Source: CALMEE01 sp041748315
Lineage (GTDB): Bacteria; Planctomycetota; Planctomycetia; Pirellulales; Pirellulaceae
NCBI GenBank assembly: GCA_041748315.1
Contig: JBGTDM010000182.1
Coordinates: 1-23,337 of the forward strand
DNA length: 23,337 nucleotides
Direction: 5' to 3'
Each line of letters starts with the position of its first letter. The stretch's first letter is position 1. Shown piece by piece: positions 7,958 to 16,735 of the stretch. Made by a program: the position numbers and the translations under genes. A model generated the notes under the pieces. The model made no database searches, was not told where the DNA came from, and saw only the letters and a program-made list of their open reading frames with translations.

Positions 7958-8428
7958 CTAAATACGGATCACCTGGCGCTGTTGTTCGATGTTTTCGAGT
8001 GAATACAGCTTTCCATTTCCACTTCCAGGACAAACGTCACAGGTGCGCTGCCAGGCTTCGGAAGTTTTCAAATTTGAATCCCAAAATGGCCAAGTTCGAC
8101 ATTGTCGCGGTCGATCTTCGTAAACCGTACAACTGCGTTTTTGGGAATCAAAAAAAACGCAGTCACCATTACTATACTCTTTCAGACTATACCTCAATCC
8201 GACCCGTCGCACATAAACTTTCATGAATTTGTCAACCGACAAGTCGACTCGCGCGGCAAGCTTGCGAATTTCCTCCTTGTTCACCCACACGAAACCAGGT
8301 GCACCTGTACAGCAGTCTCCACAACCCGTACAGGAAAACTTGAGCCCATCCTCGTACCACTTACCTTTGTCTCCATCGTTGCGCGCCGGGGGTGTTTCAT
8401 CAGATCGCTCGGAGTTGTTATGGTTCAT
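7958..8428 (-). CDS. YkgJ-type cysteine-cluster protein (zinc or iron chelating domain)
   Basis: 156 residues from the ATG at 8428; a TTG one codon upstream is less likely. It has the YkgJ family signature: FSCTGCGDCC (31-40), then a helical middle part (EEIRKLAARVDLSVDKFM), then GDCVFFDSQKRSCTVYEDRP and RQCRTWPFW, ending with a Cys pair in TCDVCPG. The family is predicted to bind Zn or an Fe-S cluster through these cysteines; its biochemical role is poorly defined. The first ~25 residues are polar and probably disordered. It begins 11 bp after the stop of the upstream PLP enzyme gene, so the two are almost certainly one transcript. A role connected with sulfur, selenium or Fe-S handling is plausible from that context but unproven. 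Confidence 0.9.
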   Translation of the reverse strand: MNHNNSERSDETPPARNDGDKGKWYEDGLKFSCTGCGDCCTGAPGFVWVNKEEIRKLAARVDLSVDKFMKVYVRRVGLRYSLKEYSNGDCVFFDSQKRSCTVYEDRPRQCRTWPFWDSNLKTSEAWQRTCDVCPGSGNGKLYSLENIEQQRQVIRI

Positions 8429-8439
8429 CAAGGATCTCG

Positions 8440-9615
8440 TTAAAAAATATTTGCGGCGGCAATTTCTTTAATCGCGTTCATCACCACCTCGATTTGTTGT
8501 TGATTGTTAAACCGCCCCAGACTGATCCGAACGGTACCTCCATAGGTTACGGTTTGTAGAGCGCCGTGGATCAACGGCGCACAATGAAACCCGCCACGTG
8601 TTTCGATGCCGTAACTTGTTTCGAGCATCGTTGCCGCTTCACGGGCATCGACACCGTCGATATTAAAACTAAAGACAGGAACTCGATCCTTTGGCTCGAC
8701 AGGGCCGTAGCAAGTAATTCCCTCGATCTGGGAAAGTTCATCAAGAATCGTTTGACTCCAATCGTGCCATTGCCTTTGATACTGTGCCATCTCCTCCGAG
8801 CACACGAATTCAATACCAGCATTCAATCCAGCAATGGCTGCAGTGTTTAAATTGCCCGATTCAAATTTAGTTGGAAAATCCGCGGGGTGTTCGTCGGATT
8901 CACTGATTGTTCCCGTTCCGCCAAAGCAGATCGGTGTCAACATCGGTGCGATGCTCTCTCGCGCAAACAACAGCCCGGTTCCCAATGGACCCAATAGGCC
9001 CTTGTGCCCGGACGCAGCCAACATGTCGCACCCGAGTTGACTGACATTGATCGGAAGGCACCCCAGGGTTTGAGCTGCATCAATCAAGAACACGACGCCC
9101 CGTTCCTCCGCAAGCTGAGAAATTTTTTCAATGGGCTGAATGGCTCCGGTGACATTACTTGCATGCGTCACGACAATAAGCTTGGTATTTTCTTTGACGG
9201 CTTCGCGGATCGCATCGACCGACACAACGCCATAAAAATCGACAGCGATCCGATCCACATCGATAATTTGCCGTCTCTCCAAATACCGCAGGGGTCGAAG
9301 AACGGAGTTGTGTTCGGCTTGAGTTGTAACGACGTGATCCCCCGGCTTAAGCAGCCCCAATATCGCCTGATTGAGAGCCGTTGTTCCATTTGATGAAAAC
9401 GAAATCTGCCGAGCGTCCGATACGGATATGAGATCGGCCAACCGCTTTCGAGTCGACTCTACCAGCTCCTTGGCTTGAATTGAATGGTGGCTGTTTCCCC
9501 GCCCGGCGGCGCTGCCAATGTTTGTATAAAAGTCGGTGATCGCAGTGAGCACTTCCGGCGGTTTAGGCCAACTGGTCGCGGCGTTATCGACGTAAATGCG
9601 ATTTTGTCTATTCAT
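8440..9615 (-). CDS. Class V aminotransferase, cysteine desulfurase / selenocysteine lyase type
   Basis: A PLP enzyme expected to release sulfur from cysteine or selenium from selenocysteine. 391 residues from the ATG at 9615, which gives the family start MNRQNRIYVDNAATSWPKPP; a longer reading from 9678 adds 21 unrelated residues. Motifs: DNAATSWPKP, SSNGTTALNQAI, TTQAEHNSVLRP, the cofactor Asp in FLIDAAQTLG, the PLP lysine in ASGHKGLLGP (Lys205), GGTGTISESDEHP, and the catalytic cysteine in TRGGFHCAP (Cys345) followed by GGTVRISLGRFN. The short N-terminus and GGFHCAPLIH resemble the subfamily typified by Enterococcus EF2568 (TIGR01977), which from memory has been linked to selenium-dependent hydroxylases. 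It heads a minus-strand run ending in selA and is 11 bp upstream of the YkgJ-type gene. SufS-like cysteine desulfurase activity is the main alternative. Confidence 0.9.
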   Translation of the reverse strand: MNRQNRIYVDNAATSWPKPPEVLTAITDFYTNIGSAAGRGNSHHSIQAKELVESTRKRLADLISVSDARQISFSSNGTTALNQAILGLLKPGDHVVTTQAEHNSVLRPLRYLERRQIIDVDRIAVDFYGVVSVDAIREAVKENTKLIVVTHASNVTGAIQPIEKISQLAEERGVVFLIDAAQTLGCLPINVSQLGCDMLAASGHKGLLGPLGTGLLFARESIAPMLTPICFGGTGTISESDEHPADFPTKFESGNLNTAAIAGLNAGIEFVCSEEMAQYQRQWHDWSQTILDELSQIEGITCYGPVEPKDRVPVFSFNIDGVDAREAATMLETSYGIETRGGFHCAPLIHGALQTVTYGGTVRISLGRFNNQQQIEVVMNAIKEIAAANIF

Positions 9616-10407
9616 TAAATCAGAACAATCTCCACTAAACTGGTGGTCCTGGACCCGAAGGAGCGGTTCATTTTTCACGGCGCAAAATTTTATTCAATCG
9701 GTCAAAGACATTTTCAGTGTACCAAAAATGGATGCGTTGACTCGATGGCTCTTTGATCCCTTTAATAGATCCCTTTAATAGGAGTCCCATTTTTTACCGT
9801 TGTCGCGAATTTCATCCCCAACACAAACCAAGCTAAAAAATGCGTAGATTCCGAAACTCACGCGCACATCGAATGATGACACGCTAAATACTCCAAAGGA
9901 ATTCCGAACTGCAAATCATATTTGAAGTTCGAGTAAAGACATAGCGGTTGAAAACGGTTGATTGTGGAATGACTCCAGCGGCAACACGCGAATCCATTCA
10001 ACTAACCGCAACGTTTTAAACGACATTGGAGAAGAGAGTTTAAAAAGCGGAGCTCGAACAATGTGGTTCTGGGCGACGTCTGACCGTTGTTCTCGCTTTC
10101 TCCGTCGCTTGGAAACCGCTCCATCGAGTCACTAGGGATTGAAGTGCGGACAACTCGCGGCACGGCGAATCCCAGGTTTCGATACAAACTGTTTCGCAAA
10201 GGGCCTCGTTCGAATGCCTCAACTCTGAATCTATCTGCATTTTACCGAGATCGAATTCAATTTATTTCAGGGACGCCCTGGCTTCGGTTACTCAGCCCAC
10301 AATTAATTGAAGCCATTCGGAGAAAACGCCTGTAAGTTGATTGAATTGATCCAAACAGCCAATTAACCTGAATGAATTGAGTTTTTTACCTACTACCGGA
10401 AAGCGAC
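9616..10407. promoter_or_regulatory. Long divergent intergenic region
   Basis: About 790 bp between the minus-strand PLP enzyme and the plus-strand S9 peptidase, so promoters for both should lie here. No coding sequence is convincing: the open frames around 10002-10335 lack start signals and recognisable protein. A perfect 13-bp tandem duplication sits at 9755-9780. No tRNA was found. The region may have been longer-lived coding DNA, but I see no proof of that. Confidence 0.45.
9755..9780. repeat. Perfect 13-bp tandem duplication
   Basis: GATCCCTTTAATA occurs twice in direct succession (9755-9767 and 9768-9780) about 140 bp upstream of the class V aminotransferase start. It looks like a recent slippage or repair duplication. 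No regulator site is recognised. Confidence 0.7.
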
Positions 10408-13400
10408 ATGAGATTGACCTCGACACCGAACCCATTCTCCAGCGGGCCAAGTTCATTGATTCGAGTTTACGTGGGGATGATTTGTTTGATTGCCTCACCT
10501 TTTGTGAGTGCGAATATAGGCCTTGCAAACGAAGATGCAAAACGCCCACTTGAGCATTCAGACTATGAAATATGGAGCGCAATCCAAGGTCATCGAATTT
10601 CGGGAGACGGCAAATGGGTAATGTACTCTATCGACAATCGCAAACAACAAAATCCACTGGTCATTCGATCCACCCGCTCGACAAAAGAGTATCTGATCCG
10701 CCATGGTTCCGGTGGAGCATTTACCGACGACAGTCAGTTTGCGATCTACAATATTAATCCCGATCCGGATGTGGTCAAAAAACTCCGTAAACAAAAACAA
10801 AAAGATCTGCCGACACGTCGCTTGGAGGTGCTTCATCTCGAAACTGGCTCAAACCAATTGATCCATCGAGTTAAGTCGTTTTCGATTCCAGAAAATAACT
10901 CCGATTGGCTGGGCGTATTATTGCTGGCTCCTCCCGAAGCAGAAACGGTTAAGGCGCAGGAGGCCGCGCTCGACGAAAAATTTGAAATCACTGAATATGG
11001 TTTGCAACGGCCACAAGCAGAATGGAAGTGGGCGAAACCGAAAACTAGACCTGAGGCCGGAAAAAAGACTGAGGCAACGGCAAAGCCATCCGAATCCCAG
11101 GAAACCGAACCGACCGCAGCGAAGGAATCGAGTTCGGAATCGAAACAGGATCCCGATAAATCTAAAAAAGAAAAGGAAAACGGCACCGTATTAATCCTTC
11201 ATAATCTAAAAACGAAGGTTGAGCAGCGATTTCCCAACGTAACCTCATTTGTGTTTAGTAAGCACGGCGAGGTTTTGTTGTTCGCCAGTTCCGGCAAGGA
11301 GCCTGAAGATGATGGCGTGACGTTGATTGATTTACGCAATGGTGCGGTCAAACCGGTTATTTCAGGTCGCGGAAACTATCGCCAACTCACGACAAATCTT
11401 GATGGTTCACAGATTGCGTTTCTATCAGAACGCGACGACTACGAATCGGAACAACCGAGTTGGTCGTTATACCATGCCACGAAAAGTCAAAAAGGAGCTA
11501 AACGAATCGCGCACGAAGGTGATTCCGGGATTCCGAATGGATGGTGGGTTGCAGCGACCGGCAACGTCATTTTCAGTGAAGACAATCGCCGTCTCTATTT
11601 TGCAACACGCCCTAAACCCGAGGAGCTGAATGGCGATAAATCGAAAGACGAGGCCGAAGACACTGACGAAGAAGACAAGGTCGAATTGGATATCTGGCAC
11701 TGGCAAGACCCGTTGCTGCAACCCCAACAGCTTGTTCAAAAAGAACAGGAACTACGTCGTAGCTACGCCGCTCTGTTTGACTTGCGTTCCAAAAAGATTG
11801 TGCAATTAGCCAGTCCAGAAATCCCTTCCGTCCAAATCGATTCTCGCTCCAAATCCGATTGGACCGTGGCAAACTCAAACGAACGCTACCGAAAGGAACT
11901 GTCGTGGGACATTCCCGGTTTTCAGGACTCCTATTTGATCAACCTCCGGAATGGTTCGAGTGATTTGATCAATGAACGGGTCAAGTTTTCGACTCAACTT
12001 TCGCCCGAGGGAAAGTATTTGTACTGGTATGATGCCGAGGAACAACATTGGTTCGGAATGACCGTTAAGGATCGAGCGCCCCGTAAATTAAGTGCCGGCA
12101 TCTCTGCTCCGCTTTATAACGAGCTTCATGATACGCCATCACTGCCCGGGTCGTATGGTACCGCTGGATGGCTTGAAGGGGACAAAGGTCTGCTGATCTA
12201 CGACCGATACGATATCTGGCAACTCGATCCGGACGGAGACGCGCCACCAATTTGTTTGACAGCGAGCATCGGGCGCGAAAATAGTCTGCGATTGCGATAT
12301 CTGCGACTGGATTCTGAACAGCGCGCCATCGATCCAAAACAACCCATGATCCTTTCCGCGTTTGATGAGGAATCGAACGCGAGTGGATTCTATTCCCTAA
12401 GCGTTGGGACAGATCGCAACCCGACCTCGCCATCGCCACTGATTGTGTTGGATGAGCGGCTAACCGACTTGCGAAAAGCCAAATACACCGAGGACGTGAT
12501 TCTAACCCGCCAGACGTTTCGACGGTTCCCGGATCTCTGGCATAGCACGACTTCATTCGATGAGATTGCGCGATTGACTCGTGCCAATCCGCAGCAGGAC
12601 CAATTCATTTGGGGGACGGCCGAAAAGGTCTCATGGAATTCGACTACCGGTGAGGCCTTGAACGGTTTGTTGTACAAGCCGGATGATTTTGATCCGAGCA
12701 GGAAATACCCGTTGCTCGTGTACTTTTATGAACGCAACTCGGATAACCTTCATCAATATCATATCCCGGCCGCCGGCCGCTCGGTAATCAGTTACAGCTT
12801 CTATGTCAGCCGGGGTTACGTACTTTTTGTGCCGGACATTCCCTATCGAACAGGCGAGCCCGGCCCGAGTGCAGCGGATGCCATTCTGCCGGGTGTTCAA
12901 AGCATCGTCGACCTGGGATTCATTGACGAACAAAAGATTGGTGTTCAAGGGCATAGTTGGGGAGGCTACCAAATCGCCTATTTAGTAACGCAAACAAACG
13001 TCTTCGCATGCGCTGAATCGGGAGCCCCTGTCAGTAATATGACCAGTGCCTACGGTGGCATTCGCTGGGGAACTGGAATGAGTCGGATGTTCCAATACGA
13101 GCGAACACAAAGTCGGATTGGAGAAACGCTCTGGGAAGCCCGAGATAAGTATATCGCCAACTCCCCATTGTTCTTTGCCGATCAAATTGAAACTCCATTG
13201 CTGATTCTGCATAACGATGAGGATACAGCCGTTCCCTGGTACCAAGGGATCGAACTGTTTGTGGCACTGCGTCGGTTAAGCAAACCAGCTTGGATGCTGA
13301 ATTATAATGGTGATCCACATTGGGTGATGAGCGAAGCCAATCGCCTTGATTTTGCCACGCGAATGCAACAGTTCTTCGATCATTACTTAAAGGATGCGCC

Positions 13401-13485
13401 CATGCCTGTCTGGATGGCTAAAGGTATTCCCGCAGTCGACAAGGGCAAGAAATTTGGATTTGAATACGTTCCGCCAGCCGACTGA
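10408..13485 (+). CDS. Secreted S9-family serine peptidase (prolyl oligopeptidase / dipeptidyl peptidase type)
   Basis: A large exported peptidase, 1025 residues. The N-terminus has a basic region and the hydrophobic segment VYVGMICLIASPFVSANIG (about 17-36), a likely signal peptide. Residues ~45-720 are the beta-propeller half (repeated segments such as GKWVMYSIDNR, GSQIAFLSERDD, GKYLYWYD). The C-terminal alpha/beta hydrolase domain (about 745-1010) carries the triad: Ser850 in GHSWGGYQ, Asp939 in HNDEDTAVPW, His971 in GDPHWV. Two charged low-complexity inserts lie in the propeller, at about 207-262 (Lys/Glu/Ser/Pro-rich) and about 403-433 (Asp/Glu-rich); they help make it longer than most S9 enzymes. 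CCGGAAAG lies shortly before the ATG. It is probably a periplasmic enzyme acting on peptides, with substrate unknown. It is monocistronic as far as can be seen. Confidence 0.93.
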   Translation: MRLTSTPNPFSSGPSSLIRVYVGMICLIASPFVSANIGLANEDAKRPLEHSDYEIWSAIQGHRISGDGKWVMYSIDNRKQQNPLVIRSTRSTKEYLIRHGSGGAFTDDSQFAIYNINPDPDVVKKLRKQKQKDLPTRRLEVLHLETGSNQLIHRVKSFSIPENNSDWLGVLLLAPPEAETVKAQEAALDEKFEITEYGLQRPQAEWKWAKPKTRPEAGKKTEATAKPSESQETEPTAAKESSSESKQDPDKSKKEKENGTVLILHNLKTKVEQRFPNVTSFVFSKHGEVLLFASSGKEPEDDGVTLIDLRNGAVKPVISGRGNYRQLTTNLDGSQIAFLSERDDYESEQPSWSLYHATKSQKGAKRIAHEGDSGIPNGWWVAATGNVIFSEDNRRLYFATRPKPEELNGDKSKDEAEDTDEEDKVELDIWHWQDPLLQPQQLVQKEQELRRSYAALFDLRSKKIVQLASPEIPSVQIDSRSKSDWTVANSNERYRKELSWDIPGFQDSYLINLRNGSSDLINERVKFSTQLSPEGKYLYWYDAEEQHWFGMTVKDRAPRKLSAGISAPLYNELHDTPSLPGSYGTAGWLEGDKGLLIYDRYDIWQLDPDGDAPPICLTASIGRENSLRLRYLRLDSEQRAIDPKQPMILSAFDEESNASGFYSLSVGTDRNPTSPSPLIVLDERLTDLRKAKYTEDVILTRQTFRRFPDLWHSTTSFDEIARLTRANPQQDQFIWGTAEKVSWNSTTGEALNGLLYKPDDFDPSRKYPLLVYFYERNSDNLHQYHIPAAGRSVISYSFYVSRGYVLFVPDIPYRTGEPGPSAADAILPGVQSIVDLGFIDEQKIGVQGHSWGGYQIAYLVTQTNVFACAESGAPVSNMTSAYGGIRWGTGMSRMFQYERTQSRIGETLWEARDKYIANSPLFFADQIETPLLILHNDEDTAVPWYQGIELFVALRRLSKPAWMLNYNGDPHWVMSEANRLDFATRMQQFFDHYLKDAPMPVWMAKGIPAVDKGKKFGFEYVPPAD

Positions 13486-13909
13486 TTCGTTGCTCGGCAA
13501 GAAGCGTTTAGCAAAAGCCAAACAAGAATCGCTAACTCAAAGTAATTTAATGAAACTGGCGGGCGATCCGGTTGCAAACCCGTGCCCGTCATGTCAGCCA
13601 ATCAACCAAAGTTGCTAGCAGTATATCCACTGGGTTTTCTGGTTCATGAGCCGTGCAACACGACTGGGAGCCGACATTCGTTGTCGATGACAGCACTAAA
13701 ATCCCCTGCATTCACCGAAACATTTACGATGCCCCGATCGAGCGAATCAATTCCGTTTTCCTACAGGTCTGGACATGGTGCTAGCTTTTCGCCATAATGA
13801 CGCTGCATTTCGATTGATCCGCTGATGGCTGACGACGATCCTTGTCCATCCTTGCCGACGATCGAATTTTAGTTTTTTATAGCCAACTTTTCCGGAGCAA
13901 TGAAGTCCG
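13486..13909. other. Intergenic region between the S9 peptidase and galactose mutarotase genes
   Basis: About 420 bp with no gene that I can support. A loose inverted repeat (GCGGGC near 13560, GCCCGT near 13584) has no T-tract, so it is not a clear terminator. Short open frames here show no recognisable sequence. The promoter of the mutarotase gene presumably lies in the AT-rich part near 13865-13885. Confidence 0.4.
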
Positions 13910-15094
13910 ATGAAGTCAGTTCTGTGTGCGGCGACGTTTGTGCTTGGATTTGTGTTTATGGCTTTGAGTCAGCCTGTGAGTCCTGTGCCGAATACCGGTC
14001 CAAGCTCCAATCCAACAATCGAATCATCACCACACGTCGAATATTTCATGGATGTCAAAAAAGTTGTTTATGGAACGCTGGAATCCGGCGAGTCGATTGA
14101 TGAGTACATATGCACAAATGAAAACGGCGTTGTGATGAAGCTGATCACCTACGGCGCGATCATGAACTCTTTGGAATTGCTCGACCGAGATGGGAACAAA
14201 TCCAACGTCGTGTTGACGTGTCCGGACCTCAATGGATTTTTAGCTTGCCAATCGTATTTTGGTGCAACGGTTGGACGTTTCTGCAATCGGATTGCCAAGG
14301 GCAAGTTTTCAATTGACGAAACCGAGTACCAGCTTGCAGTCAATAACGAGCCCAATCATTTGCACGGTGGCGATGTTGGGTTTGACAAAGTCGTTTGGAA
14401 GGCAGAACCGATCACTGGCGATTCCTTTGTCGGTGTCCGTTTCGAGTATACGAGCGCCGACGGAGAAGAAGGGTATCCAGGGAATCTTCACGTCACCGCC
14501 GAGTATATCCTGAACAACAGCGATGAAGTGATCGTGGACCTGAAGGCAACGACCGATCAGGCAACTCATGTTAACTTGACCAATCACAACTATTGGAATT
14601 TAGCCGGCGCCGGAGTGGGAACGATCCTCGATCATGAACTTAAGGTCGAGGCTGGCAAGTATTTACCGACCGATGAGACATTGATTCCTACCGGTGAGAT
14701 CGCCGAAGTCACTGGAACGGTCTTCGACTTTACGGAATTTCGAAAAATGGGAGACCGTATCGAAGAGGTGGGGGGCGATACAAAGGGGTTCGATCTATGC
14801 TTTGCGTTAGACAAGCAAGACGGTTCTCTGAATCTGGCCGCGACGGTCAAGGAGCCAACCAGCGGTCGTCTTATGGAAATCTGGACGACGCAACCTGGCC
14901 TGCAGTTTTACACCGGAAATTTTTTGGATGAGACTCCGGGGAGTGGCGGCTATCCTCAGTATGGCGGTTTCTGTTTGGAAACACAGCATTACCCAGATTC
15001 GCCTAATCAGGCCGGTTTTCCACCAACATTGCTAAAGCCAGGTGAGACCTTTCACCAAAAAACCGTGCATAAGTTCCGCATTTCAAAAGAGTAA
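13910..15094 (+). CDS. galM: Aldose 1-epimerase (galactose mutarotase), exported form
   Basis: Interconverts alpha and beta anomers of galactose or glucose. 394 residues: a signal peptide (MKSVLCAATFVLGFVFMALS), a Pro/Ser linker, then the mutarotase fold from about residue 50. Motifs: LITYGAIMNSLELLDRDG, VGRFCNRIAKGKF, NHLHGGDVGFDKVVW with His150/His152, the general-acid His226 in NHNYWNLAG, Asp295 in GFDLCF, TTQPGLQFYTGNF, and the catalytic-base Glu357 in CLETQHYPDSPN. The signal peptide points to a periplasmic enzyme rather than the cytoplasmic GalM of the Leloir pathway, so it may act on sugars freed from external polysaccharides. The start lies 10 bp after an out-of-frame ATG in a duplicated ATGAAGTC block; GGAG lies about 14 bases upstream. 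It is followed by pabB after a 32-bp gap, though the two functions are unrelated. Confidence 0.93.
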   Translation: MKSVLCAATFVLGFVFMALSQPVSPVPNTGPSSNPTIESSPHVEYFMDVKKVVYGTLESGESIDEYICTNENGVVMKLITYGAIMNSLELLDRDGNKSNVVLTCPDLNGFLACQSYFGATVGRFCNRIAKGKFSIDETEYQLAVNNEPNHLHGGDVGFDKVVWKAEPITGDSFVGVRFEYTSADGEEGYPGNLHVTAEYILNNSDEVIVDLKATTDQATHVNLTNHNYWNLAGAGVGTILDHELKVEAGKYLPTDETLIPTGEIAEVTGTVFDFTEFRKMGDRIEEVGGDTKGFDLCFALDKQDGSLNLAATVKEPTSGRLMEIWTTQPGLQFYTGNFLDETPGSGGYPQYGGFCLETQHYPDSPNQAGFPPTLLKPGETFHQKTVHKFRISKE

Positions 15095-15126
15095 CCGTCG
15101 TTGGTTGTATCGGAGCAGATGTTTGC

Positions 15127-16644
15127 GTGCCGACTTGCCCAGATGTAGTGCCTGACGATTTGGAGTTGCCTGCGGAATGGCCGGGAGTCGTTTGCGAACT
15201 TTCGACGTCGCTTGCGCCCCTCGAGGCGCTTTCTCGACTTCGACCGCTGGGCAAGTCGATCCTGTTGCATAGTGCCCAGACCGGATTTTCTCAAAACCAA
15301 TCTCCCTCGTTGGGACGATATTCTTTCCTGATGGCCGACCCCTTCGACTGGATTGTCGCTGACGGGGTCGATACGAACAAACTCTTCAATGTTCGCGAAA
15401 GACTGGCGAAATTTTCCGAACGGTCCATCGACAATTTGCCACCCTTTCAGGGAGGTGCAGCAGGATTTCTCGCCTATGACTTTAACCGAGCTTTGGAAAA
15501 TATTCCAAGGCCACGATATGTTGACTTTCCGATTCCAGTCCTGGCTATCGGCTTGTACGATGTCGTTGTCGCCTGGGACCATCAGCTTAATCGAGCTTGG
15601 GTTATCTCGCAGGGGTTCCCCGAAACGGAATGGGGTTCTCGCCGGCAGCGAGCGCTTCAGCGCGTCGAGTCTTTTTCTACCCGTCTGGAATCTGTCAAAC
15701 CTGATTGGCGTCGGGATCGATTTGAATCGAAAATCGAAGACGATGAAGAGAATGATGCCGATTCGTTCCATTCGGTTCCCGCGCGAGCAATCTATTCGCC
15801 CCATACCTGCCTGGGCTATCCCAATGTCACTAGCAACTTATCGCACGCACAGTACAAGTCGGTGGTCGAACGCGGGATAAAGTACATTTATGAGGGTGAC
15901 ATTTATCAAGTCAATCTAGCGCAGCGGCTATTGGTTCCAACAAACGTCGAATCATTAGAGCTCTATCGCAGACTTGCTACTGTGAATCCTGCGCCATTCG
16001 CCGGTTGGTTTGATTTGGGAAATGTGCAAATCCTGAGCTGTTCGCCAGAACGCTTGGCGGTGCTACGCGGCCGCCGAGTCGAAACACGTCCAATCAAGGG
16101 GACTCGCAAACGGACCGGTTTCCCTGAAGTCGACTTGGTCCGCAAAATGGAGCTATTGTCCAGCGGAAAGGATCGCTCAGAAAACGTGATGATTGTCGAT
16201 TTAATGCGCAATGACCTGTCTCGAGTTTGTGCCGATGATTCGGTTCGTGTACGACAACTGATGGAGGTCGAAGCGTATCAATCGGTAATGCACTTGGTTT
16301 CGGCCGTTGAAGGGGAATTGCGAGAAGGGATGGACGCGATTGATCTATTAACGGCAATATTTCCAGGAGGTTCGATTACCGGCGCTCCGAAAATCCGCGC
16401 CATGGAGATTATCAGCGAGTTGGAACCGACCGCTCGAGGTGCATACTGCGGCTCACTCGGCTATATTGGATTCAGTGGCATGGCTGATTTTAACATCCTG
16501 ATTCGAACGATTACGGCGATGCAGGGTTATTTACAGATTCCAGTCGGTGGGGGAATCGTAGCTCAGTCCGACGTTGGTGAAGAATATGAAGAGACCTGGA
16601 CCAAGGCATCTGCAATGCTGCAGGCGATCTGCCGACACTGTTAA
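15127..16644 (+). CDS. pabB: Aminodeoxychorismate synthase component I
   Basis: Together with PabA it makes 4-amino-4-deoxychorismate from chorismate and glutamine, the first step toward p-aminobenzoate and folate. 505 residues from the GTG at 15127; this start is the least certain point, because no ATG or clear Shine-Dalgarno is in frame nearby. The N-terminal domain has GRYSFLMADPFDW and GGAAGFLAYDFNRALE; the chorismate-binding domain (about 240-500) has EGDIYQVNLAQRL, LSCSPERLAVLRG, ETRPIKGTRKR, MIVDLMRNDLSRV and the segment GGSITGAPKIRAMEI. Lys324 in PIKGT is diagnostic: PabB has PIKGT, anthranilate synthase TrpE has PIAGT. A charged stretch at about 190-220 links the two domains. pabA follows after 91 bp. 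No pabC is in the window. Confidence 0.94.
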   Translation: MPTCPDVVPDDLELPAEWPGVVCELSTSLAPLEALSRLRPLGKSILLHSAQTGFSQNQSPSLGRYSFLMADPFDWIVADGVDTNKLFNVRERLAKFSERSIDNLPPFQGGAAGFLAYDFNRALENIPRPRYVDFPIPVLAIGLYDVVVAWDHQLNRAWVISQGFPETEWGSRRQRALQRVESFSTRLESVKPDWRRDRFESKIEDDEENDADSFHSVPARAIYSPHTCLGYPNVTSNLSHAQYKSVVERGIKYIYEGDIYQVNLAQRLLVPTNVESLELYRRLATVNPAPFAGWFDLGNVQILSCSPERLAVLRGRRVETRPIKGTRKRTGFPEVDLVRKMELLSSGKDRSENVMIVDLMRNDLSRVCADDSVRVRQLMEVEAYQSVMHLVSAVEGELREGMDAIDLLTAIFPGGSITGAPKIRAMEIISELEPTARGAYCGSLGYIGFSGMADFNILIRTITAMQGYLQIPVGGGIVAQSDVGEEYEETWTKASAMLQAICRHC

Positions 16645-16735
16645 TACCTGGCATCCATCGTGACACTTCGATTTGCTCTTGGACAACGGTTGATGGGTCA
16701 GGTCTATGAATGCCGCAGAGTCAAGGGTCTTTATC

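Noticed and set aside
10087..10335. 82-residue plus-strand reading frame in the divergent region
   Set aside because: TTG start without a Shine-Dalgarno and no recognisable domain.
13556..13592. tRNA-like or terminator hairpin after the S9 peptidase gene
   Set aside because: The inverted repeat is short and imperfect, there is no T-tract and no cloverleaf.
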